DNA of 64,000 nt. Source: Panopea generosa. Lineage: Eukaryota; Mollusca; Bivalvia; Adapedonta; Hiatellidae. The notes below the pieces were generated by a model. That model was not told the DNA's origin and did not search any database. It was given only the letters and a program-made list of their open reading frames with translations. The stretch is from NCBI GenBank assembly GCA_029582155.1, contig CM055901.1, forward strand, positions 42,495,616 through 42,559,615, given 5' to 3'. Below are positions 52,195 through 63,919 of the stretch, in pieces (the first letter of the stretch is position 1; each line of letters begins with the position of its first letter). Made by a program: the position numbers and the translations under genes.

Positions 52195-55100
52195 ATGAAA
52201 TACAGTTCATGTTGGATATTTGTCAGTGCACTGTGTTGTATAATTATAAAATACAGTTCATGTTTAATATTTGTCAGTGCACTGTGTTGTATAATTATAA
52301 AATACAGTTCATGTTGGATATTTGTCAGTGCGCTGGGCTGTATAATTATAAAATACAGTTCATGTTTGATATTGGTCAGTGCACTGTGATGTATAATTAT
52401 AAAATACAGTTCATGTTTGATATTGGTCAGTGCACTGTGTTGTATAATTATAAAATACAGTTCATGTTTGATATTTGTCGGTGTGATGGGCTGTATAATT
52501 ATAAAATACAGTTCATGTTTGATATTTGTCAGTGCACTGTGTTGTATAATTATAAAATACAGTTCATGTTGGATATTTGTCGGAGTGCTGGGCTGTATAA
52601 TTATAAAATACAGTTCATGTTGGATATTTGTCAGTGCGCTGGGCTGTTAATACAGTTCATGTTTGATATTTGTCAGTGCACTGTGTTGTATAATTACAAA
52701 AAACAGTTCATGTTGGATATTTGTCAGTGCGCTGGGTTGTATAATTATGAAATACAGTTCATGTTGGATATTTGTCAGTGCACTGTGTTGTATAATTATA
52801 AAATACAGTTCATGTTTAATATTTGTCAGTGCACTGTGTTGTATAATTATAAAATACAGTTCATGTTGGATATTTGTCAGTGCGCTGGGCTGTATAGTTA
52901 TAAAATACAGTTCATGTTTGATATTTGTCAGTACACTGTGTTGTATAATTATAAAATACAGTTCATGTTGGATATTTGTCATTGCGCTGGGCTGTATAAT
53001 TATAAAATACAGTTCATGTTTGATATTTGTCAGTGCACTGTGTTGTATAATTATTAAATTTAGTTCATGTTTGATATTTGTCAGTGCACTGTGTTGTATA
53101 ATTATAAAAAACAGTTCATGTTGGATATTTGTCAGTGCGCTGGGCTGTATAATTATAAAATACAGTTCATGTTTGATATTGGTCAGTGCACTGTGTTGTA
53201 TAATTATAAAATACAGTTCATGTTTGATATTTGTCAGTGCGCTGTGTTGTATAATTATAAAATACAGTTCATGTTTGATATTTGTCGGTGTGATGGGCTG
53301 TATAATTATAAAATACAGTTCATGTTTGATATTTGTCAGTGCACTGTGTTGTATAATTATAAAAAACAGTTCATGTTGGATATTTGTCGGAGCGCTGGGC
53401 TGTATAATTATAAAATACAGTTCATGTTGGATATTTGTCAGTGTGCTGGGCTGTTTAATTATAAAATACAGTTCATGTTTGATATTTGTCAGTGCACTGT
53501 GTTGTATAATTATAAAATACAGTTCATGTTGGATATTTGTCGGAGTGCTGGGCTGTATAATTATAAAATACAGTTCATGTTGGATATTTGTCAGTGCGCT
53601 GGGCTGTTAATACAGTTCATGTTTGATATTTGTCAGTGCACTGTGTTGTATAATTACAAAAAACAGTTCATGTTGGATATTTGTCAGTGCGCTGGGTTGT
53701 ATGATTATGAAATACAGTTCATGTTGGATATTTGTCAGTGCACTGTGTTGTATAATTATAAAATACAGTTCATGTTTAATATTTGTCAGTGCACTGTGTT
53801 GTATAATTATAAAATACAGTTCATGTTGGATATTTGTCAGTGCGCTGGGCTGTATAGTTATAAAATACAGTTCATGTTTGATATTTGTCAGTACACTGTG
53901 TTGTATAATTATAAAATACAGTTCATGTTGGATATTTGTCATTGCGCTGGGCTGTTAATACAGTTCATGTTTGATATTTGTCAGTGCACTGTGTTGTATA
54001 ATTATAAAAAACAGTTCATGTTGGATATTTGTCAGTGCGCTGGGCTGTATAATTATAAAATACAGTTCATGTTTGATATTGGTCAGTGCACTGTGTTGTA
54101 TAATTATAAAATACAGTTCATGTTTGATATTGGTCAGTGCACTGTGTTGTATAATTATAAAATACAGTTCATGTTTGATATTTGTCAGTGCACTGTGTTG
54201 TATAATTATAAAATACAGTTCATGTTTGATATTTGTCAGTGCGCTATGTTGTATAGTTATAAAATACAGTTCATGTTGGATATTTGTCGGAGTGCTGGGC
54301 TGTATAATTATAAAATACAGTTCATGTTGGATATTTGTCAGTGCGCTGGGCTGTTAATACAGTTCATGTTTGATATTTGTCAGTGCACTGTGTTGTATAA
54401 TTATAAAAAACAGTTCATGTTGGATATTTGTCAGTGCGCTGGGCTGTATAATTATAAAATACAGTTCATGTTTGATATTTGTCAGTGCACTGTGTTGTAT
54501 AATTATAAAATACAGTTCATGTTTGATATTTGTCAGTGCACTGTGTTGTATAATTATAAAATACAGTTCATGTTTGATATTTGTCAGTACACTGTGTTGT
54601 ATAATTATAAAATACAGTTCATGTTGGATATTTGTCGGAGTGCTGGGCTGTATAATTATAAAATACAGTTCATGTTGGATATTTGTCAGTGCGCTGGGCT
54701 GTTAATACAGTTCATGTTTGATATTTGTCAGTGCACTGTGTTGTATAATTATAAAAAACAGTTCATGTTGGATATTTGTCAGTGCGCTGGGCTGTATAAT
54801 TATAAAATACAGTTCATGTTTGATATTGGTCAGTGCACTGTGTTGTATAATTATAAAATACAGTTCATGTTTGATATTTGTCAGTGCACTGTGTTGTATA
54901 ATTATAAAATACAGTTCATGTTTGATATTTGTCGGTGTGATGGGCTGTATAATTATAAAATACAGTTCATGTTGGATATTTGTCGGAGTGCTGGGCTGTA
55001 TAATTATAAAATACAGTTCATGTTGGATATTTGTCAGTGCGCTGGGCTGTTAATACAGTTCATGTTTGATATTTGTCAGTGCACTGTGTTGTATAATTAT

Positions 55101-56500
55101 AAAAAACAGTTCATGTTGGATATTTGTCAGTGCGCTGGGCTGTATAATTATAAAATACAGTTCATGTTTGATATTGGTCAGTGCACTGTGATGTATAATT
55201 ATAAAATACAGTTCATGTTTGATATTTGTCAGTGCACTGTGTTGTATAATTATAAAATACAGTTCATGTTTGATATTTGTTGGTGTGATGGGCTGTATAA
55301 TTATAAAATACAGTTCATGTTGGATATTTGTCGGAGTGCTGGGCTGTATAATTATAAAATACAGTTCATGTTGGATATTTGTTAGTGCGCTGGGCTGTTA
55401 ATACAGTTCATGTTTGATATTTGTCAGTGCACTGTGTTGTATAATTATAAAAAACAGTTCATGTTGGATATTTGTCAGTGCGCTGGGCTGTATAATTATA
55501 AAATACAGTTCATGTTTGATATTGGTCAGTGCACTGTGTTGTATAATTATAAAATACAGTTCATGTTTGATATTTGTCAGTGCACTGTGTTGTATAATTA
55601 TAAAATACAGTTCATGTTGGATTTTGTCAGTGCGCTATGTTGTATAATTATAAAATACAGTTCATGTTTGATATTTGTCGGTGTGATGGGCTGTATAATT
55701 ATAAAATACAGTTCATGTTGGATATTTGTCGGAGCGCTGGGCTGTATAATTATAAAATACAGTTCATGTTGGATATTTGTCAGTGTGCTGGGCTGTTTAA
55801 TTATAAAATACAGTTCATGTTTGATATTTGTCAGTGCACTGTGTTGTATAATTATAAAATACAGTTCATGTTGGATATTTGTCAGTGTGCTGGGCTGTAT
55901 AATTATAAAATACAGTTCATGTTTGATATTTGTCAGTACACTGTGTTGTATAATTATAAAATACAGTTCATGTTTGATATTTGTCAGTGCACTGGGCTGT
56001 ATAATTATAAAATACAGTTCATGTTGGATATTTGTCAGTGCGCTGGACTGTATAATTATAAAATACAGCTCATGTTTGATATTTGTCAGTGCACTGTGTT
56101 GTATAATTATAAAATACAGTTCATGTTTGATATTTGCCGGTGTGCTGGGCTGTATTATTATAAAATACAGTTCATTTTGGATATTTGTCGGAGCGCTGGG
56201 CTGTATAATTATAAAATACAGTTCATGTTGGATATTTGTCGGATCGCTGGGCTGTATAATTGTCAAATACAGTTCATGTTGGATATTTGTCAGTACGCTG
56301 GGCCGTTTAATTATAAAATACAGTTCATGTTGGATATTTGTCAGTGTGCTGGACTGTATAATTATAAAGTACAGTTCATGTTGGATATTTGTCAGTGCGC
56401 TGGGCTGTTTAATTATAAAATACAGTTCATGTTGGATATTTGTCAGTGTGCTGGGCTGTTTAATTATAAAATACAGTTCATGTTTGATATTTGTCATTTT
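52195..56500. repeat. 51-bp array with 348-bp higher-order unit (intron 2)
   Basis: The unit is tacagttcatgttggatatt, tgtcagtgcgctgggctgta, taattataaaa (51 bp), about 84 units. A 42-bp form with a 9-bp deletion (gggctgttaatacag) marks higher-order repeats. It starts at 52641, 53601, 53949, 54348, 54696, 55044 and 55392, steps of 960, 348, 399, 348, 348 and 348, that is 42 plus 18, 6, 7, 6, 6 and 6 full units. All lengths are multiples of three, so open frames run up to 772 codons (53067-55385) and on the minus strand too. Confidence 0.97.
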
Positions 56501-57755
56501 GTTTTCAAACTTAATTTTTTGTAAAATTTATCAACAGGTAGAAGGTGGGGGTGGGGTGGCATTCATGTTATATGGATATATTTCTTGTGTTTTCTGAAAC
56601 CACTTTATTTTATTGATTGTCCACTTGCATTTTAACAAAGGATAACATATGGCTGTTCAATATTAAAATTATTTTCTGTTTACTGACATTTCAGAAATAA
56701 AATTGAGTTCAACATAGTGTTACGACGATTTTATAATGATTTGCAATTTTTGGCGCTGCATTATTTATATGGATGTTCACCTCTTAAGTTAGTTTTTGGT
56801 GTTCATTGATTTTTTTTACATCTGGCATAATTTATCAAAAATCTATACAATTCATCTATGAAGCTTTTGTTTAAGCTTTGTTTTATTTAAATAAAGTACC
56901 ATAGTTTCTCGTTAACAGATCCCCTGATGGTACATTTATTTTGAATGATTGTTGGCAACTTGCTGTTTTTCCCTTGTAAAACAATCAATATTAATTCAAA
57001 ATTGTTTTTAATAACATTATTAATTTAGTTTTTTATTTCCTGTGATAAGATTATAACTTTCATGCAGATAAAATAATTTGTGTTACCTTTACATCTAATC
57101 AGTATGCAAGGGTTGATATGAATGCGGATTTAAAAACAATGAATTTTGAAAATTCATGGCTGATTGCACGAAAAAGCTTTGGTTAGATGTGAAGGTAATA
57201 TAAATTTTGTTTTATCTGTATTTAAGTTATAGTCGTATCACAGGAAATAAAATAAGTAGTTTAAAACCGTTGTTAAAAACAGTTTTCAAGTAATATTGAC
57301 CATTTTTTAAGGGAAAAAATAGTTTGAAAAACACATACTACTAGGGGGCGCTGTTAACAAGATCCTGCGAGACTATTAAATAAAACAAAGCTAAAACAAA
57401 AGCTGATACCGGTACTTTATAGTATATGCGTACAGATTTTTGATAATTTACGCCAGATGTCAAAAAATCTGATAGGAACATTGCAATCAATTCAGCTTTC
57501 AGTCTTTTAACGAAAATTTGATGATTGATGTATTTACACATATTTTATTGAAATTGCAATAAAAGATCACTAAACTAGAATTTCTGGACTTTTTGGTTAC
57601 TTTAAGAAAAGCTGTCCACTCAATAACTTCAGTACAGGGCATATAAACATTTTTTTCACATGAAAGTCACTGTATCCCATGTCCTATTTACCTAAGGATC
57701 AATTTTTTTTTTTAAAACAGCAATTTTCGTATTTCTCTTTAAATTTGTTTTCCAG
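56501..57755. other. 3' part of intron 2, no feature recognised
   Basis: AT-rich intronic DNA ending in the pyrimidine-rich acceptor tttaaatttgttttccag at 57738-57755. No repeat array. Confidence 0.6.
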
Positions 57756-57983
57756 TTCTCACAAAATAAGGAACTGAAAAGTCAACTTTTCAACACCTAT
57801 TCAAAGGTGTTGGTTGAAGCAAGTCCGTATGATACAGTATGGGGTATAGGACTGGCCAAAAATGATCCTTGTGCCTGGAGTAAAGAGACTTGGTGTGGTG
57901 AAAACTTGCTAGGATATATTATAACAGAGGTCAGAGATGAACTTATGGCTGATGAAGGAATCATTGAAAATGAACACAAACAG
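57756..57983 (+). CDS. NADAR-domain protein gene, coding exon 3 (catalytic C-terminal half of the domain)
   Basis: 228 nt, 76 codons, phase 0 at both ends (ttgttttccag|ttctca; cacaaacag|gtaaatg). It encodes FSQNKELKSQLFNTYSKVL, VEASPYDTVWGIGL, then WCGENLLGYIITEVRDEL and an acidic tail. FSQN-x-EL, EASPYD-x-x-WGIGL and W-x-G-x-N-LLG-x-x-x-x-x-VR-x-EL are the hallmark motifs of NADAR/YbiA; the Asp and Trp of YDTVW are expected near the active site. Joined to exon 2 it restores the expected AK-FSQN of the family, which confirms the splice. No key motif seems missing, so the domain is probably intact. Confidence 0.93.
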
Positions 57984-58449
57984 GTAAATGCTTTTGAAAT
58001 CACTAACAAGTTTTCCTGTCCATCTTTAATCCTTCGTTCAGAAATTGTTATCAAATTGAAATTTTATTTTTAATCTGATTTCAATCAAACTGTAAGACCC
58101 TGCATGAGTTTGTCAATCAGTCAGTTTTAAATGTTACAGGCTGAGATATCCTTAAAATTGTCAATAAAATGATTGTTCACATTGTCTATAGGGAATCATT
58201 TTTTTATGTAGGATTTTCCAAAATTTTGAAATAGGCTAAAGACACATTTTTCCAATATACCATGCCTATATATAATTATGCTCACTGACCCCATTTTGCT
58301 AAAAAAATATCTACTTAAATAAACATGCCAATTTAAAAAAAACGTCTTAACAAATAAAATTTATTGGTTTATTATATATATCAAATCCACCAAAATGTGA
58401 CAAAATCAATTTATCAAACAGAGTGGTAAACTTGAAATGAAATATGAGA
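57984..58449. other. Start of intron 3; dispersed repeat piece
   Basis: About 58195-58325 resembles 13920-14045 (ggattttcc.aaa, atttttccaata, catgcctatatata, cccattttgctaaa). Otherwise featureless. Confidence 0.55.
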
Positions 58450-59037
58450 CACTTAATACCATACATCAACAACAACATTAACAACAAATAGGTTAACATT
58501 AACCATACATCAACAACAACATTAACATTACAACAAATAGGTTAACATTAACCATACATCAACAACAACATTAACAACAAATAGGTTAACATTAACCATA
58601 CATCAACAATGACATTAACAACAAATAGGTTAACATTAACCATACATCAACAACAACATTAACAACAAATAGGTTAACATTAACCATACATCAACAACAG
58701 CATTAAGAACAAATAGGTTAACATTAACCATACATCAACAACAACATTAACAAAAAATAGGTTAACACTAACCATACATCAATAATAACATTAACAACAA
58801 ATAGGTTAACATTAACCATACATCAACAATGACATTAACAACAAATAGGTTAACATTAACAATACATCAACAATGACATTAACAACAAATAGGTTAACAT
58901 TAACCATACATCAACAACAACATTAACAACAAATAAGTTAACATTAACTATACATCAACAACAACATTAACAACAAATAGGTTAACATTAACCATACATC
59001 AACAATAACATTAACAACAAATAGGTTAACATTAAAT
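58450..59037. repeat. 43-bp minisatellite, about 13 copies (intron 3)
   Basis: The unit is acattaacaacaaataggtt, aacattaaccatacatcaac, aac. Variants: aacaatgacatt, aataataacatt. It is unrelated in sequence to the neighbouring exons, and unlike the 43-bp array in intron 1. Confidence 0.96.
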
Positions 59038-59609
59038 TTTGTTATGACTTAATTACTGTGTGGTAATTCAATGTTCAAATTATAATTTAGAGAAATTGAT
59101 AAGTTTGGTTGAGGGAAATTTCAGTTTGAAATGTTTAGTTAAGCTAGCCCCAGTCCAAGTCAAGACCTTTTCACTTATTTTTTGTAATTGATTCCAAGAA
59201 ACAGAAATTTAACATGAGTTTTATATTTAAAATGTCAAAGTCTCCTCTCTAAGATATTGGTATATTTATGTAAAGAAGTGATTTTAAAAGTGAAATCGTG
59301 TAATTGTATAATACAAGCACTTCTGCTCTTACATTTGTTTTGTTCCTATTTCATATTGAATTCATGGATCTTATATAAGACAAAATCATATGATTTTTGA
59401 CAAAAGCCCAAAATCATACCATTTAATTCAAACAAGTGTCATAACTTGCACTATGAGTTACACAATATAAGGCATGTGTGTAATTATGGTTTTATGTTAC
59501 GACTGAAATGGCATAGATAACTACAATTGAATACCTTCAATACATAAATAGAGAATCTTATATGAATGCTAATTTTTTATTAAATTTATTAAATGAGTTT
59601 GCAGAAACA
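59038..59609. other. Intron 3 sequence without recognised feature
   Basis: AT-rich, nothing supported. Confidence 0.55.
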
Positions 59610-59945
59610 TATTATGTGAGGCTTTACTGGGCATTATGCGAGGCTCTACTGGGCATTATGCAGGGCTCTACTGGGCATTATGCGAGGCTCTACTGGGCAT
59701 TATGCGAGGCTCTACTGGGCATTATGCAGGGCTCTACTGGGCATTATGCGAGGCTCTACTGGGCATTATGCGAGGCTCTACTGGGCAGTATGCGAGGCTC
59801 TACTGGGCATTATGCGAGGCTCTACTGGGCATTATGCGAGGCTCTACTGGGCATTATGCAAGGCTCTACTGGGCATTATGCAAGGCTTTACTCGGCATTA
59901 TGTGAGCTCTACTGGGCATTATGCAAGGCTCTACTTGGCATTACA
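59610..59945. repeat. 22-bp minisatellite, about 15 copies (intron 3)
   Basis: The unit is gaggctctactgggcattat followed by gc, with c/g and a/g variants (gcagggctctac, gcaaggctctac). No stop occurs in any plus-strand frame, so 22 x 3 = 66-bp periodic open frames (ARLYWALCEALLGIM) arise in all three. None is a gene. It is GC-richer than its surroundings. Confidence 0.96.
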
Positions 59946-60201
59946 TTATTTTTGCCAACAGGTTAATCATCATTTATTTATTCGGGCTAGTTGGAAAGTA
60001 GTTAGAACTGCATTTTATGTATGAGAGCCGAGTTCCACAGAAAACAACGACCAATCATTTGGAAGTCACATATTACACTAGGTTTATGTAAAACAAATGT
60101 CATAGGCTTATAGCAATCCTGCACTGTAAATTTTGTGATAAATTTACATAATGTTGCACAGTTCTCAATAATTACATTGATTCTATTACTTGTTTTTACA
60201 G

Positions 60202-60645
60202 GTATTTTTGGATAAACTGATGAAAGGGTGTGGGACATCTGTTGATGAAGCTATAGGCAAAGATATGCAAGATACTGTTGCAATGTCAGTTGACCTTGTA
60301 ACAGAAAATGAAGCATGCAGCAGAAATAGTTCTGAACCTGATGTGAAACCAGAATTGGAAACAAAACCTGAGTCAAGAACAGACCCAGGTTTAGGAACCA
60401 ACTTGCATACAGAAAATGAATCGGCTAATAGGAACCAGCCAAGAGAAGAGCCGAGAATCAAACCAGAGCCAGAAACGATATTGTTTACAGAAGAGGGATC
60501 TACTGATAAAAACCAGCCAAGAAAAAAGACAGAGCAAAAACAGAAGGAAAAAGCAGCTCCATTAGATGAAGAATGGCATGAAGTTAAGTCCAAAAGAGGC
60601 AAACAAGTTAATTCCAAAAAAGGCAAACCTATGTCTAAAAAATAG
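60202..60645 (+). CDS. NADAR-domain protein gene, terminal coding exon 4
   Basis: The acceptor is acttgtttttacag|gtattt; phase 0; stop TAG at 60643-60645. 147 codons beginning VFLDKLMKGCGTSVDEAIGK, then a long Glu/Pro/Lys/Asn-rich tail that is very likely disordered. The tail has three loose internal repeats starting TENEACSRN, TENESANRN and TEEGSTDKN, each followed by an E-P-K-rich segment (KPELE, KPEPE), with steps of about 37 and 28 residues. Near the end, EEWHEVKSKRGK and a basic SKKGKPMSKK C-terminus could bind nucleic acid or direct nuclear import; that is inference. With the start at 41032 the whole protein is 417 residues, NADAR domain first half to middle, tail last. Confidence 0.85.
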   Translation, partial: VFLDKLMKGCGTSVDEAIGKDMQDTVAMSVDLVTENEACSRNSSEPDVKPELETKPESRTDPGLGTNLHTENESANRNQPREEPRIKPEPETILFTEEGSTDKNQPRKKTEQKQKEKAAPLDEEWHEVKSKRGKQVNSKKGKPMSKK

Positions 60646-61425
60646 CATTGTTTCACATAAAAATCAATGTAGCAAAGCAGATGGTTGAAGAAAAGTGATA
60701 AATGGACATGCCTGTATCGAACATCTTAGTTTTCTATTAGTACCAAAATTACAACTGTGCATGAGGCTGTACTGTGATAGTATAATACTTAACTCACCTG
60801 AGTTTACCTTGAGCCTCCGTTCATCTGTCCGTCTGCTTTTATTTCAAGTCTATATGTTCAATGCATGCTCTAGTAACAGAAAAGTTTATTTTCAACATTC
60901 ATAGTACATATTATGTGACCATATGATAAGAGACAAATTTCTTAAATGGCTGATTTTGAAAGTTAATATTTTATAGCGATTGAATAATCAGAAATTTTAC
61001 TATTTGGTTAATAAGTCATTATGACCGACCCTTAGAGCTGATCTACATATTGTTATGAATGTAAAATATTTGTTTTAGAATAGAAGTTTTTGATTTATTC
61101 TAATTGGTGTCCGTGAGCTTTATGTGATGGTTGTATTGTGATTAAGTACATTATGTAATTTATCATAGTCTTGTGTACACTCTAGCACCTGTATTTTACA
61201 TGGTACTTAGACCTACCAGTATGTCTTCACAGTCCATGTAGTTTCATATTAACCACATTTTGATTTTTTTTTAATTTATTCAATTATTTGTGTTAAGTAT
61301 TAAATTAAACAGAATATATCATAATTGTAGGTTGCCTTTATAGTACTAGTATTAGATTTTTCCAAGGGGTATATATGTGTTGAATACAATTCAATATTTC
61401 TATACCTTTTTACTTGTTAAAACTT

Positions 61426-61464
61426 AATAAATACGGAGACATTCTTTCAATTTTCAAGAATAAA
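61426..61464 (+). promoter_or_regulatory. Candidate polyadenylation signals of the NADAR gene
   Basis: AATAAA occurs at 61426-61431 and again at 61459-61464, about 0.8 kb beyond the stop codon in otherwise unique AT-rich sequence. In AT-rich DNA such hexamers are frequent, so the choice is tentative; another lies near 62433. Confidence 0.35.
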
Positions 61465-61589
61465 TATAGTTAATATAGTTAATTGAACTGGTATGATGGC
61501 ATGATAGACAAGTCATGGCACTTAACTTGTCAAAATGTAAACAATGTAATGTTCTGTTTATTAACTAACTCAGCAAAGACTCTGTAAGG

Positions 61590-61785
61590 TTTTGTTGTTT
61601 TGTTGCCATGCATCCATTGTCCATCATATGTTAATATAACTGTTTTGTTGCCATGTATCCATTGTCCATCATATGTTAATATAACTGTTTTTTTTGCCAT
61701 GCATCCATTGTCCATCATATGTTAATATAACTGTTTTTTTTGCCATGCATCCATTGTCCATCATTTGTTAATATAACTGTTTTGA
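61590..61785. repeat. 45-46-bp minisatellite, 4 copies
   Basis: The unit is gttttgttgccatgcatcca, ttgtccatcatatgttaata, taact; the T-run length varies. It lies downstream of the last exon, possibly beyond the transcript end. Confidence 0.95.
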
Positions 61786-62864
61786 TACATTTACAAGTGC
61801 ATTGGAATTTGGCTTAACTGCCATAGGAGATACATAAAAAAAATGTTGATTTTTTTATCTGTAGTATTGCTTTTGAATTTTAAAACAGTATATAGTTTAG
61901 TCTGATTTTGTTATTTGTATAAAAAGTGGTAATACTTTTATAGTTGGAGAAGGAAGCTGTAGTAGAGTTCCTTCTTAAATATGTTTAATTATTTAAAAAA
62001 ACTTTTGATGAACAATTATGTTATATAACCATAATATCGTGGATAAATTGACCAAATCTGAGTTAAGGCCCTTGAGTTGTCAAAAGTTATGTTATTTGAC
62101 AATGTGTGCACTCTGGTACTTGCAGTTTCCATGTGATCCCACCAAACTTACACAGTAGTTTTATTATAAAAGTATCTTGGACAAGTTCTCAAATTCGTCA
62201 AAGCACACAATTAATATCAGAGTTACTTTACAAGTTATTAAATAAGCATTCATCATTAGTAAAAATACTCTCGAAATGTTTACTGTTTCTTAATTAATAA
62301 TATACAATCATCTTGTGTGTGTGTGTCTGTATGTGTGTTTGTCTTGTATTTAACTGTATATTATTGTTTTTGCCATATATCTATAAATCTTGTAAATGAC
62401 CAATAATGAAGAGTATTAACAGCCCAAATGGTAAATAAAGGACAACATTTCCGGGTATATAACATGTGTCTAATAACATACTACAAGTATAGAAAAGTAT
62501 CAAAATGTGAAATATCTATATTTTGAGTAAAAATATAAATGTAAATATATATTCAGTAGTGATATTACACCAGGTTAATATAACAAATATGGCACACCTT
62601 TGCACTAAATTATGCGATGAGTGCAGTCATGTGTGCAGTATATGCAATATACGCTAGACACAGTAAGATAACTATTCCTGCACTACTGAGTGCACTCGTT
62701 CATTTGGATACACTCTTTTTTCGTTATTTGAGAGTTATGTTGATAATAAATCGGGATAAAAATGTAATTTTCTTTTCACATGATTATAAAACATGTAGTA
62801 TATATAAATTTTCTTTGGTATAACGCATTATAAAACTAATTTTGGTCAACAATTTTTAGCTCCT
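61786..62864. other. No gene recognised
   Basis: AT-rich. A short (TG)n-like run lies at about 62314-62342. Nothing else supported. Confidence 0.5.
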
Positions 62865-63420
62865 CTGGACGAAGTCCAAGGAGAGCTATTGTCATGACCC
62901 CGGTGTCGGCGTCTGCATCGGCATCGTCAGCGTCGTCATCTGTAGACCCCCAGGTTTAACTTTTGCGTTTAAGTTTCAGTTATCTATGCAACCACTCATT
63001 GGATGTCAATGAAACTTCACATGTGTGTTTACCATCATCAATGGAACACACAGAGACAAGAACCATAACTTTGGATTGCTTTTTGGCACAGTTATGGCCC
63101 TTTGTGGACTTAATTTTTCAGGTTAAAGTTTTTTATCAGGTATGATATCTATGCAACCACTCATTGGATATGAATGAAAATTTGCCTGTGTGTTCACCAT
63201 CATCATTAAAACACACAGAGACAAGAACCATAACTCTGGGTTGCATTTAGGCAGAGTTATGGCTCTTTAAGACTTAATTTTTCGTCTGTAGACACCCAGG
63301 TTAAACTTTTGCGTTTAAATGCGTTTAAGTTTTGGTGTTTGCCTCCAATCTCAATCTTTGCTTGGTGGTGAGTTTTATTCCATCAGCAAGCTTTGTTGTC
63401 TTCTGACAACTCTTGTTCAA
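62865..63420 (+). repeat. Dispersed bivalve-type interspersed repeat
   Basis: Begins agctcctctggacgaagtcc and has (gtc-gtcatc)-like steps. Two diverged copies follow of a unit with atctatgcaaccactcattg (about 62981 and 63148), acacacagagacaagaacca (about 63044 and 63211) and gacttaatttttc (about 63107 and 63271); the offset is about 165 bp. A related phrase (tcatgaccctggtatcgtca) occurs near 39878-39897. Non-coding; class not known to me. Confidence 0.7.
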
Positions 63421-63915
63421 TTATATCATAAATATCAATATTAAGCTAATCAATATAATATGTTTAAAAGACCTATTATACAATAGACGACGCATCAGTG
63501 ATAAACTACGGTTTCAAGGCCAATTCAGTTGCATATTTAAACATGATTTGTTTGTGCAACTAAAATAAAATTAATTTTATATATTATGTAAATAACAATT
63601 CAAAAAGATAAAATATGAATTCACTATTTGCTGTGCTATTTCGATATAAATAAGATATAAATACAGAACATGTACTTTATTTCGATTTAAGGGTATACAA
63701 CTCCAAATACAAAAAAATCAATACATGCGTGAAAACAAAACATAGATATGCAGAAAATTCTATGATTAAGATTTCTGTTAGTCTGCTTAGTTGTGAACAA
63801 AATTAAAATGTACATAAAACTGTTATATTGCAATTAAAGTGAAAACAGTATACTCGTGCACATCTCATTAAAATAATGCAAATAATAGTACCAGATTAAT
63901 TGTATTCTTAATTAT
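63421..63915. other. No gene recognised
   Basis: AT-rich, nothing supported. Confidence 0.5.
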
Positions 63916-63919
63916 AATG

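Noticed and set aside
53067-55385. 772-codon open frame (and companions of 282, 295, 315, 395 codons and minus-strand 299)
   Set aside because: It lies wholly in the 51-bp array. Unit lengths of 51 and 42 are multiples of three and the unit lacks stops in several frames on both strands, so openness is automatic.
52195-57780. Possible derivation of the 51-bp array from the intron 2 acceptor / exon 3 start (both contain CAGTTC)
   Set aside because: Only six consecutive bases are shared. No alignable context extends beyond them, unlike the exon 2 arrays.
58450-59945. Intron 3 arrays as derivatives of exon 3 or exon 4 borders
   Set aside because: The 43-bp and 22-bp units show no similarity to cacaaacag|gtaaatg or ttttacag|gtattt contexts.
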